Made by a program: the position numbers and the translations under genes. 64,000 nt of DNA. Source: Agrostemma githago. Taxonomy: Eukaryota > Streptophyta > Magnoliopsida > Caryophyllales > Caryophyllaceae. The notes beneath the pieces are model-generated. The model was not told where the DNA came from. It ran no database searches and was given only the letters and a program-made list of their open reading frames with translations. The stretch covers positions 9,195,873 through 9,259,872 of the forward strand of contig OY288257.1 in NCBI GenBank assembly GCA_958450325.1, written 5' to 3'. Of the stretch, positions 1 through 9,602 are shown in pieces. Numbering within the stretch: the first letter of the stretch is position 1; each line of letters opens with the position of its first letter.

Positions 1-1321
1 GTCGAAACCCGTTGACACGGATCCGACATCACGATCTCTAGGGATTTATCGATGTCGGAGAAGTCGAGGGGATCAAGTTCTTTTATTATTTAATCAAAGA
101 GTCAATCTTTCTAAATCGCATTAAATCAACTTAGGGCAATTTTCGTTGATGCTAAATAATTGTCAAAACAATTCTTTAGAATTATGACATTATTAACGCG
201 GAGAAAATTTAATCACATCTCAATAATCAATTTAAAACGATTTTCGACATAAAACACGATTTTACAAACGAATCTTAATTCGTACAGAGGGCACTCGACC
301 GAGTGCCTAGCCCACTCGATCGAGTGGCACCTTAAAATCAAGTCAGAATGCTAATCACGATCACCACTCGATCGAGTCTCACAGTGACTTGGTCGAGTGG
401 CCATGTACTCGACCGAGTTGGTCAATAACTCGGCCGAGTACGGTCCATAATGCAAAACAGAATCACTTTTTACAGGCCTACTCGATCGAGTCCATCGACC
501 ACTCGATCGAGTAGCCTCATAACGACTAAAACGCAAGTCGTACATTATTCTATTTTTCAAACTCGATAGTATTTTACGACTTAGGTCAACATGCGTATAA
601 TTAATCACATGTATACTATCTTTTTCAAATCGTGCATCCTCATATTTGCATCTTTTCAATTCAATTCAATAGTTGCAAACCGTTATTATTCGTTTCTTTA
701 CATCGTTTACTAACGCGTTTTTTTTTGTTTCTTTTGTCAATTTAATTATTATTCGTTTATTGTACTAAATGAACCCGCATGCTAAAATACAACTTCGACG
801 TTAATTTTAGTTGCATTAAATTGACATAGAAACCCACTTTTCAATTCCATTCGCATGTTTAGGGAAAGTAAATCTTTGCATATCATTTTCCCGTTTTACT
901 AGCACGCGTATTAGAAAGTCACTCGAGTTCTTAGTAGAGGCCGCTAATGTGCGGGCGGGGTTGGGTGTCCTTTGTGGGCTTCCCAACACGTACCCTCACC
1001 CCTTACTCAGAACCTCGGTTTCCGGATGCCCGAAACCGTTGGCGCACGAAAGTCATTCAATACACGATATCCGATAATGTCGGTATCGGTATCAAATGCA
1101 AAAGGACGAGCCCAATAAACACTGACATCGGAAATGGGTCGTATTTTGTGTACGGACCACTACGACATAGAGTGGGCTCGAACGGTTCCGAATAATCACA
1201 AAATTAGGTGGCGACTCCACATAGACCTAAATTTCAATTCGATCAATTCTCATATGGAGATTCATTCGCCTACCCAAACCCGCGCGTGGCCGCGTCGGGG
1301 TGGACCTATGTCATGTCCACA
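1..1321 (+). repeat. 5' LTR, 3' portion only (truncated by window start)
   Basis: Matches 7546-8867 of the 3' LTR and ends in GTCCACA, complementary to the TGTAGAC start of the 3' LTR. It contains one palindrome cluster (293-512). Short ORFs here have no sign of being genes. Confidence 0.9.
293..512. repeat. Array of eight ACTCGAYCGAGT palindromes (5' LTR copy)
   Basis: Eight copies of a 12-bp palindrome start at 293, 314, 366, 387, 407, 428, 480 and 501. Variants are ACTCGATCGAGT, ACTCGACCGAGT, ACTCGGCCGAGT and one mismatched ACTTGGTCGAGT. Start-to-start spacing is 21, 52, 21, 20, 21, 52, 21. The identical array lies in the 3' LTR at 7838-8057. Confidence 0.9.
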
Positions 1322-1324
1322 ATT

Positions 1325-1342
1325 TGGCGACTCCGCTGGGGA
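1325..1342 (+). other. Primer-binding site of the LTR retrotransposon
   Basis: TGGCGACTCCGCTGGGGA begins 3 bases after the LTR end. It starts with TGG, complementary to a tRNA CCA tail, as expected for minus-strand priming. The tRNA species was not checked; related Tat/Ogre elements are reported to use tRNA-Arg. Confidence 0.75.
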
Positions 1343-2806
1343 TTAACTGATGCGTGACTTACCATCGGCATCCTCAGGGTGAGACTCGAATAGAAATTGT
1401 TTGACAAATACAATACGCGTGTTAGTTCTACGGTTCATGCATAACCCATATTTTCCCGGGCCGGTACTCGCGACCGACGTCCCACTATACCGTCGATGTA
1501 CTCCAATATGGATATGTCGAAAGGTGTCCATAGTCGATTCGAGTGGGTTTCGCGGCATGTTCTAAGATCAACTCGACTTAGGAAGTCCGTCCCGATCAAC
1601 GTCTAGACTATGTACACTGGTATAGACCCCTTATAGACTGACCAAGACTTAGTATAGAGCATACATGGCGTCGTTATAATGCTTGTGTGACTACGTGCTA
1701 CTTGGTTTCCGAGTCATTTTCAAAAAACCGTCAATTTTTCAAAATTGCATCTTTTTTCAAACTATTCGATTTCAAAACTCGGGACACATACCGAATTTAG
1801 GACTTATGATTTTACTCAAAATAGCCTATTTTCTAGCCGGTATGCTGCCCAAATCAAAACTCGAACTTTCAAAACCCGTGGCCCAATGACTTTTCGTCCT
1901 CTTTTTCGGAAATTTGGGCCATTCACCGAGTCCACTCGGTCCTTTTTCAAAAACCATCAATTTTCAAAACCTTCCACTTCTAGGACTTCCCGTATTTAGC
2001 AGTGTCGGGTCGAGTCTTAAGTTGTCAAGGTCTTTAGCGTCGAAACTCCGTCGATCTTACATCACGAGTTTCTTCCCTATCCCAGTCTGCCTTATTAGAC
2101 TAAGGCAAGGCCCACCTACGTAGGACATACTCCTACAAAGGAAGGCCCGTCTACACACTTGAGTCTAAAAGTTTGGGGATGTCTCACGTGGACCTTCCTT
2201 CAAACAGGACTCGGCCCACATGCCGAATTCTAAGAGAGGCCCACCTTTCACAAGTCACCCGTCTATGTGTCTTTTCCGAGTCAACCATTTACAAGGCATA
2301 GCCCGATAACAAAAGGTTCACGGTCCTTACGTCTAAGGGTCACTCGTCAACACTCGAGTCTTAACAAAATCTTTAATCCCACTTGGGGGCTACCCCTTAG
2401 CAGGGTGATCATCACGGTTGCTCTAAGGGTCATGTCTTACACGTGTCTCACATACTCCACTTTCGAGTCACTTAGATGCCACACCATCTGAGTCCTTAGT
2501 CTCACTTGGGGGCTATTCTCCGACGGAATGACTAATCACAGTCACTCCGAGAATCGTACCCTACATATTTGTCTTAGGAGGGTCTATCCCGAGTCAAACA
2601 TGGTCGCCCCATTTTCGAACTCACCTTTCTGCAGTTCGAGTCTAATTTACGGTCGTTACCTCGTCTAGGTCAACATTCAAGTATCCCGGTCCGAGAGTCT
2701 TTGTCGACTCGTCACCCCGGGCCATGTCTAGTTTGACTCTGTCTCTTGCGCAAAGCCGAGCTTAGGCGAGTTCTAACACCTGTCGTTTTTTCCGATCAGG
2801 GACCCT
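1343..2806. other. Retrotransposon leader region, no intact gene
   Basis: This stretch lies between the primer-binding site and the gag-like ORF. It holds only short ORFs without family features. Two polypurine-like TTGGGGGCTA motifs occur at 2383 and 2506, each within a loosely repeated block. It may be untranslated leader or decayed gag. Confidence 0.5.
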
Positions 2807-3484
2807 ATGAACGAGACACTACCAAACCACAACAAATCCCACGCCGTCATGAAAGGGGATATCCAGGGGAGTATGCTTATGCTATCTTGCTCCATTAACA
2901 ACATCTTTTCGAAAATCAATACTGCCCTAGATAACCTAAATTCCAGGGTAACCATCATCGAAGAAGATCTTGTAAGAACCCGATCCCGCCTAACACAACT
3001 AGAGCGGGTAAGGCAGCCAATCACCCAACCGAGCCATTTGAAGGGTGAGCACTCTTACGAAACTGTCCGATACCCTCAAGATGGCAAGGCCGAGAGAGGT
3101 AACCCTCAAGTCACCTCTCCAAAAATCAAGAACCAGTCAAAGGAAAGGACATTTACCCACTTGGATATGTCCTACACCGTCGCTTTCCAGAGGTTAGTCT
3201 CAAAGGGCCTAGTGCTACCTATAGGTCCAACAGCCGACCCATTTGTGGAGAAACGTTCCAAAGCATGGAACGCCGAGCATTACTGCAAATTCCACAGAGG
3301 GAGGGGACACGATACAGAACAATGCTGGAAGCTGAAACACCTCATTCAGGGCTTCCTCGATGCCGGGAAGACTTCCGTTTTGGAAACATTGTCACTTGCG
3401 AAGCCCCTCGTGGACTACACAGGGCCCGATGACCGAAGCATCCAATCTACCTCCCATGCACTCAAGACTCCGGATTTGATTTAA
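2807..3484 (+). CDS. Gag-like nucleocapsid protein of the LTR element (225 aa)
   Basis: The protein would package retrotransposon RNA into cytoplasmic particles. The ATG at 2807 opens a clean 225-codon frame. Residues about 30-70 form a heptad-rich, probably coiled-coil segment. Residues 160-173 carry a Cys-X2-His-X4-His-X4-Cys finger (C160, H163, H168, C173) followed by tryptophan, inside a GHDTEQCW context typical of plant Tat-type Gag proteins. This CHHC order differs from the retroviral CCHC knuckle but is normal in that branch. At 225 aa it is much shorter than a full Gag of the clade, and no pol frame follows. The ORF is intact, so a Gag-only role using another element's polymerase is possible but unproven. 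Confidence 0.7.
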   Translation: MNETLPNHNKSHAVMKGDIQGSMLMLSCSINNIFSKINTALDNLNSRVTIIEEDLVRTRSRLTQLERVRQPITQPSHLKGEHSYETVRYPQDGKAERGNPQVTSPKIKNQSKERTFTHLDMSYTVAFQRLVSKGLVLPIGPTADPFVEKRSKAWNAEHYCKFHRGRGHDTEQCWKLKHLIQGFLDAGKTSVLETLSLAKPLVDYTGPDDRSIQSTSHALKTPDLI

Positions 3485-3488
3485 GTCC

Positions 3489-3552
3489 GAGTCTGAGTCT
3501 GAGTCTAGGATGTTCTATTCCAAAGTCAAAGTCAAAGTCAAAGTCAAAGTCA
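3489..3552. repeat. Two short tandem repeats after gag
   Basis: A 6-bp GAGTCT repeat (about 3490-3507) is followed by a 6-bp CAAAGT repeat (about 3521-3552). Confidence 0.85.
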
Positions 3553-6250
3553 ACTGTATTCTGTCCTCTTTTCAAATTCAATAAAATCGGCTTTCAATAT
3601 TCTTTCTCATATACACTTTCCTTATATGTTTCCGAGAACATGATGAACACCATCATACACTGTGAGCACACGCACGTGACTATTATAGGCACATCTATAA
3701 TGACTGCAGGAAACCGAGCCCATGTTTTCTTTTTACCTATTCCATGTCTGGTATAGAAAAAACCACACAACTACCCGTAGCAGGAGCGGTATCGAATTCT
3801 ATGACAAATCTAGGTAATCTCCTAGTTTGGGTTCAAGACGGGAGGCAAGCCCATTTCCCACAATAAAACACCCCTCCGATAAGACTGACCAATCCCTACC
3901 TTAGGTGTTAGTCTGACTGGACAAAAAAATCAAAAGTCAAAAAAAAAAAGGGTCAAAGCAAAAAGAAGGCCATCAAAAAAAAGAAAACTGGACACAAAAA
4001 AAAAATCGAAAGTCCATGAAAAAAAAAAGCAAAAGGCCAATTTAAAAAGGCAGGCCATCATCAAAAATTCAGAATACCCATGACCGTGGTCAACGGTCAA
4101 TTCAAGTGAAAGCCCCACGACCAGGGTACGGTCAAAATTATCAAAACTCCATGACCGCAAGGTCAATCAAAAAATCAAATAATCAAATACTCAAGTGAAA
4201 ATAATCCTTTGACCGAGGTACGGTCAAATTCAAAATTATCCATGCCATCCAAAAGAGAAGTGACAATCAAGCTGGTCAGATAACACCACACTCAGCCTTC
4301 CCATATTACAACCCTCAAGACCTCCCCGAGACCCAGGCTAGAGACAGCCCGGAATTTTGAGGATTCAAGCCCCATAGGATACCCCTAACCACTAGGGCCA
4401 GACATGGAAACCAGATCCCGCATTATCAAACCGGTTCTCGAAGTCTTAGCTCCACAGAACCGAGCTCTAGATTTCGAGTCATCAAGGCCATTTACTTCAT
4501 TATCAAACCGGCTCTCGAAGCCTTAGCTCCACAGAACCGAGCTCTAGATTTCGAGTCATCAAGGCCATTTACTTCATTATCAAACCGGCTCTCGAAGCCT
4601 TAGCTCCACAGAACCGAGCTCCAGATTTCGAGTCATCAAGGCCATTTACCTCTATCAAACCGGCTCTCGAAGCCTTAGCTCCACAGAACCGAGCTCCAGA
4701 TTTCGAGTCATCAAGGCCATTTCCCGCATTATCAAACCGGCTCTCGAAGCCTTAGCTCCACAGAACCGAGCTCTAGATTTCGAGTCATCAAGGCCATTTA
4801 CTTCATTATCAAACCGGCTCTCGAAGCCTCAGCTCCACAAAACCGAGCTCCAGATTTCGAGTCATCAAGGCCACTTAATTCCTAGCACCACATTCCCAAA
4901 AACATCAAATCCCGATAGCAAAACTCGTAAAAATCTCATCCCAATTTTTCACATCCAAACCAGTTACCACCCCCGGACACGAGAACTCAACTTGCAGTCG
5001 GTATAGAACCTGCCTAAATAGTTCACACCACCTCTGGGGGCTACCCCGGAGAACGCTCACAGTCACAGGATTAATATCCTAATCATTCAAGCCCTTTGAT
5101 CAAGACATCACTGGGGATGCACATAGCCTACACCATCGCTATGGCTAGTTACACACAAAGTCCTATTAGCTTAGGCACCATAATATATCTTTCAATCCAC
5201 TGAACTACGGCATGGTTTGATTTCACTACACGTGAATACGTAGGCAGCCTTTCAATAGAGGCACAACCACCCACTTTGACACACATTCAAAAAGCGTCAT
5301 TATTCCGGTCACGACACCATCGTGTTCTCAATAGTTAGCTTTGTTGTCCCGGGGGCTTCTCTTAGACAGAAGACCTCCATCCACTCACAAAATCAGATGA
5401 ATCCAAAAAAAATCTAGCCTCCTTTCCGTAGTGTGTTCTAGTACTCGGCTCAGTCGAAGACAAGAATCTGTCAGGACTCGAGGCAATACCCACTTTGGAA
5501 ATGTATCCTAAAATAGGAAATCCAGAAGGGCACCAGACTAAAACAGTCTCATTGAAGGCCACTGCAATCCCCCCATAGCATATCTATCCCATTTCGATGT
5601 GCGACTGTGTTGCCACTCGCCTAGGCTACGGGATAGCGCAACTTAAGAGTCTTGTTAGGCGGCCCACACCCCTACCGAATCACGGTCCAATCCTTAGAGA
5701 GTCCATTCCGTGTCAGTCAAATCGAAATGTCGTATCCAGAGTCGAGTCTGTCGGTAGGTCCCTCTCTTCAGATTCCACTTTGAAATTTGCAAAATTTAGC
5801 CATTTGAAAAAAGATCTTTTTCGACAAGGTCAGATTTCAGTCTATTTAAACTGCGAATTTCTTTTGTATCCCTTTCCATTTTGAAAACCTAGCTCGTGAT
5901 TGCTTTCAGGATTTCAAATTCAAAATTTCAAAAAAATTCAAAAATCATTTTTCCCAGCACGAGTCATTTTACTACCTACGTGTTGCATGCATTCTATGTG
6001 ACTTATACAGGTACGACATTATTTTCCGGGATGGCACGGGATGGGCCAACACACAGGCGCACCCAGGACTTAGGCGACAAGCCCAAATTCCCCACGGAGT
6101 ACGATCATCCAGCGCAGGTATGGTCTCTGTCTTATGGCTGGCGAGCCCTTCACGCGAGTCTAATGGACTATAAATGACCCGACCGGAAGTCTACCAGGTC
6201 TTAGCGGGCTTGGTAGCTACTCTGACTTTCGCCTTGTCCAAGCCTCAGTC
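3553..6250. other. Retrotransposon interior without pol, A-rich and repetitive
   Basis: A normal element would have protease, reverse transcriptase and integrase here; none is recognisable in any frame. The stretch holds an A-rich tract (3925-4030), several blocks built on TGACCG and GGTCAA (4080-4240), the 77-bp minisatellite, and two polypurine-like motifs (5034, 5349). Confidence 0.65.
4421..4875. repeat. Six-copy 77-bp minisatellite inside the LTR element
   Basis: A unit containing TCAAACCGGCTCTCGAAGCC starts at 4427, 4504, 4581, 4656, 4733 and 4810 (spacing 77, 77, 75, 77, 77). Copies differ at only a few positions. Confidence 0.95.
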
Positions 6251-6263
6251 AGAGTGGGGGCTC
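6251..6263 (+). other. Polypurine tract of the LTR element
   Basis: AGAGTGGGGGCTC directly abuts the TGTAGAC that opens the 3' LTR, the usual position for plus-strand priming. Confidence 0.75.
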
Positions 6264-6653
6264 TGTAGACACCCGCATTTTGACTGCCAGGTGTCTATGG
6301 CAGTTTCCAAAAAACACCCGATGATGATCGGACGCTAACGTGTTTCTATGCGCTCGGATACGGGCTCAAATCCATTAATCGTTGGCTAACACACTTACAG
6401 AGTACAAATTTCACAAAATCATCCTTGAATCCAGGCCCAGTGGATCATTTCGAGTCAAACAAGACTAATTTGGGCCAAAACCGACACCGGAATTAAAACC
6501 GACTTTTAACGATCGGGTCAACCTCGGTCAAAGTCGTTTCCGAGACACACAAAACAACCCATACAACCATCAAAAGTCCAAGTCAAATGCAAAACCCATC
6601 AAGCAATCAAAGTCGAGGTCCAAAACAAAGGACCCGTGCACCCCGACTGGGCC

Positions 6654-6793
6654 ACTCGATCGAGTGACCCACCCACTCGATCGAGTGGGCTTGTTTTGAG
6701 CCCGACGGCTGGCTTCACGGGCCACTCGACCGAGTTAGCCCTATACTCGGTCGAGTAACCCTAAATCGGGTGCCCTAGCTCTCCATATATAAG
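6654..6793 (+). promoter_or_regulatory. LTR promoter: two palindrome pairs and a TATA box
   Basis: Palindromes of the form ACTCGAYCGAGT or ACTCGGTCGAGT start at 6654, 6675, 6724 and 6745, forming two pairs each spaced 21 bp. TATATAAG follows at 6786-6793, 30 bp after the last palindrome. The arrangement is that of U3 enhancer sites upstream of a core promoter; the role is inferred from position. Confidence 0.6.
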
Positions 6794-7099
6794 CAACCCC
6801 CATGCAACACAATTACACATCCTTTAGCAATCTTAAAAAACCCTAGTACACTCTAGGACAACCCTAACACATCTACACACACTTCAAAACCCTAGCAATT
6901 CTACACTAGCAAAAACCCTAAACCTAGTTTTAGGAATCAAACCTGAGCCACCATAACTTAGTCTCCATACACCTCGAAGACTCTTGTGTTAAAGCCACGG
7001 TTATGAGTCCGCACCGAGACAAGAACATGTAGGTTGAGGGTGACAAACCTCATTCTTCTTTCCCTTTTCTTCTCGTCGTCCATCTCTTTTTTTTATTCC

Positions 7100-7106
<7 letters not shown>

Positions 7107-7136
<30 letters not shown>

Positions 7137-7149
7137 TACTACTACTACG

Positions 7150-7181
<32 letters not shown>

Positions 7182-7223
7182 GCTTATTATTATTATTATT
7201 ATTACGTTTATTATTATTATTAC

Positions 7224-7269
<46 letters not shown>
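7107..7269. repeat. Interrupted ATT microsatellite in the 3' LTR
   Basis: Long runs of ATT are broken by ACT and ACG triplets. The leucine-rich ORF over it is an artefact of the repeat. Confidence 0.9.
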
Positions 7270-7837
7270 TACCTCGTTATCATTATTGCGTCATAATATA
7301 GGTAATATCGTTAGTATCAAAATATTAAAATACTCATTGATTTGTGTCAAGTAAGAAGGATATCGGGATAAGAAAACACAAACATACAAGTGTACTGCAC
7401 ACAGCGTTGACGGTCGCTTATCCCGGTACCCCGATTATTTGATTATTGAGATGAGTCAACTTAAACAAGAATTCGTCATTATTTCTCGTCGTTATCATCT
7501 TTAATATTGCATTCATCGAATTTTCTAAAACCAATTTTAATAAGGGTCGAAACCCGTTGACACGGATCCGACATCACGATCTCTAGGGATTTATCGATGT
7601 CGGAGAAGTCGAGGGGATCAAGTTCTTTTATTATTTAATCAAAGAGTCAATCTTTCTAAATCGCATTAAATCAACTTAGGGCAATTTTCGTTGATGCTAA
7701 ATAATTGTCAAAACAATTCTTTAGAATTATGACATTATTAACGCGGAGAAAATTTAATCACATCTCAATAATCAATTTAAAACGATTTTCGACATAAAAC
7801 ACGATTTTACAAACGAATCTTAATTCGTACAGAGGGC

Positions 7838-8057
7838 ACTCGACCGAGTGCCTAGCCCACTCGATCGAGTGGCACCTTAAAATCAAGTCAGAATGCTAAT
7901 CACGATCACCACTCGATCGAGTCTCACAGTGACTTGGTCGAGTGGCCATGTACTCGACCGAGTTGGTCAATAACTCGGCCGAGTACGGTCCATAATGCAA
8001 AACAGAATCACTTTTTACAGGCCTACTCGATCGAGTCCATCGACCACTCGATCGAGT
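7838..8057. repeat. Array of eight ACTCGAYCGAGT palindromes (3' LTR copy)
   Basis: Same array as 293-512, shifted by 7545 bp. All eight palindromes and their spacing are preserved, downstream of the LTR TATA box. Confidence 0.9.
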
Positions 8058-8942
8058 AGCCTCATAACGACTAAAACGCAAGTCGTACATTATTCTATTT
8101 TTCAAACTCGATAGTATTTTACGACTTAGGTCAACATGCTTATAATTAATCACATGTATACTATCTTTTTCAAATCGTGCATCCTCATATTTGCATCTTT
8201 TCAATTCAATTCAATAGTTGCAAACCGTTATTATTCGTTTCTTTACATCGTTTACTAACGCGTTTTTTTTTTGTTTCTTTTGTCAATTTAATTATTATTC
8301 GTTTATTGTACTAAATGAACCCGCATGCTAAAATACAACTTCGACGTTAATTTTAGTTGCATTAAATTGACATAGAAATCCACTTTTCAATTCCATTCGC
8401 ATATTTAGGGAAAGTAAATCTTTGCATATCATTTTCCCGTTTTACTAGCACGCGTATTAGAAAGTCACTCGAGTTCTTAGTAGAGGCCGCTAATGTGCGG
8501 GCGGGGTTGGGTGTCCTTTTTGGGCTTCCCAACACGTACCCTCACCCCTTACTCAGAACCTCGGTTTCCGGATGCCCGAAACCGTTGGCGCACGAAAGTC
8601 ATTCAATACACGATATCCGATAATGTCGGTATCGGTATCAAATGCAAAGGGACGAGCCCAATAAACTCTGACATCGGAAATGGGTCGTATTTTGTGTACG
8701 GACCACTACGACATAGAGTGGGCTCGAACGGTTCCGAATAACCACAAAATTCGGTGGCGACTCCACATAGACCTAAATTTCAATTCGATCCATTCTCATA
8801 TGGAGATTCATTCGCCTACCCAAACCCGTGCGTGGCCGCGTCGGGGTGGACCTATGTCATGTCCACAAATAATAGTATCCAAAGGGAGTAATCCCTATTT
8901 AAATTTGTACATAAAAACAAATAATAGATCATCTATTCTACT

Positions 8943-9594
8943 TAGGGATGGCAACGGGTAGGGTATGGGTCGGGTCCGGCAAGACCCGGACCCGGACCCG
9001 TATTTCACAAGTTGGACCCAGAACCGTAAGGGTCCAAAATTTTAAGACCCTTACCCGGACCCGATTGTACATTTTTTTAATATATATACTCTTTCGTCTC
9101 CTTTATTTGTTCGCCTTTGATTAAAATATTATTCACAATAAATATAAATGCAAATAAAAGAATAAAACGAAAGTTGTATGACTTTAATCCGGACGCTAAA
9201 AAGGCCTAACGTACTGATAAAGGAGATGAAATTTGGTATTTAATGAGTTTCGGTACACGTATTAGAATAACTAGCAGTTAATTTATAATTTTTATTGCCA
9301 ATGTAAAGTCTCCCTCTCCCATTGTGGTTTGTATTAGTTTCATTTACTCTATTACACATTGAATTACCGCATCCACTAAGTCTTTTTTTCTTTTAAAAAA
9401 AATACGAGTAATAATTTCAACGGGTCCAAGGGTCGGGTCCGGGTCCAACGTATAGTACCCGAACCCGGAAAATTATTGAAGGACCCATATCTGACCCGTA
9501 CCCGCAGGGTCTAGAGAAAAGAGAACTCATACCCGACCCGTTAGGGTAAGACCCGACGGATCTGGGTAGAATCCCGGACCCATTGCCATCCCTA
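8943..9594. mobile_element. hAT-like non-autonomous transposon (652 bp)
   Basis: Terminal inverted repeats TAGGGATGGCAA(C/T)GGGT lie at both ends, and a perfect 8-bp target duplication ATTCTACT flanks the element (8935-8942 and 9595-9602). Inside are many GGGTC and GACCC blocks near the ends and an AT-rich centre with no coding capacity. Eight-base duplication and the TIR type point to the hAT superfamily. Confidence 0.85.
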
Positions 9595-9602
9595 ATTCTA
9601 CT

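Larger units (their letters stand above)
1..8867 (+). mobile_element. Non-autonomous Ty3/gypsy (Tat-like) LTR retrotransposon
   Basis: Bases 1-1321 recur almost unchanged at 7546-8867, which identifies two direct LTRs. A primer-binding site follows the left LTR, and a G-rich polypurine tract precedes TGTAGACACCC at 6264, the start of the right LTR. The right LTR is about 2.6 kb, so roughly 1.3 kb of the left LTR lies outside the window. The interior of about 4.9 kb has one gag-like ORF and no recognisable protease, reverse transcriptase, RNase H or integrase, so the copy would need help from another element. The gag finger type, the long LTRs and the PBS suggest the Tat/Ogre-like branch; that placement is inference. 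I count about ten substitutions and one 1-bp indel between the LTR copies, so the insertion is young. Confidence 0.88.
6264..8867 (+). repeat. 3' LTR, complete (about 2.6 kb)
   Basis: Runs from TGTAGACACCC to GTCCACA. It contains, in order, the U3 palindrome pairs and TATA box, an interrupted ATT microsatellite and the eight-palindrome array. Compared with the 5' LTR portion it differs at about ten bases plus one T. Confidence 0.88.

Noticed and set aside
351..659. 102-aa ORF on the minus strand, repeated at 7896-8204
   Set aside because: It lies over the palindrome array in the LTR and repeats only because the LTR repeats; the charged residues come from GATCGAGT words.
7034..7354. Leucine-rich ORF of 106 aa
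   Set aside because: It is the translation of an ATT/ACT microsatellite in the LTR.
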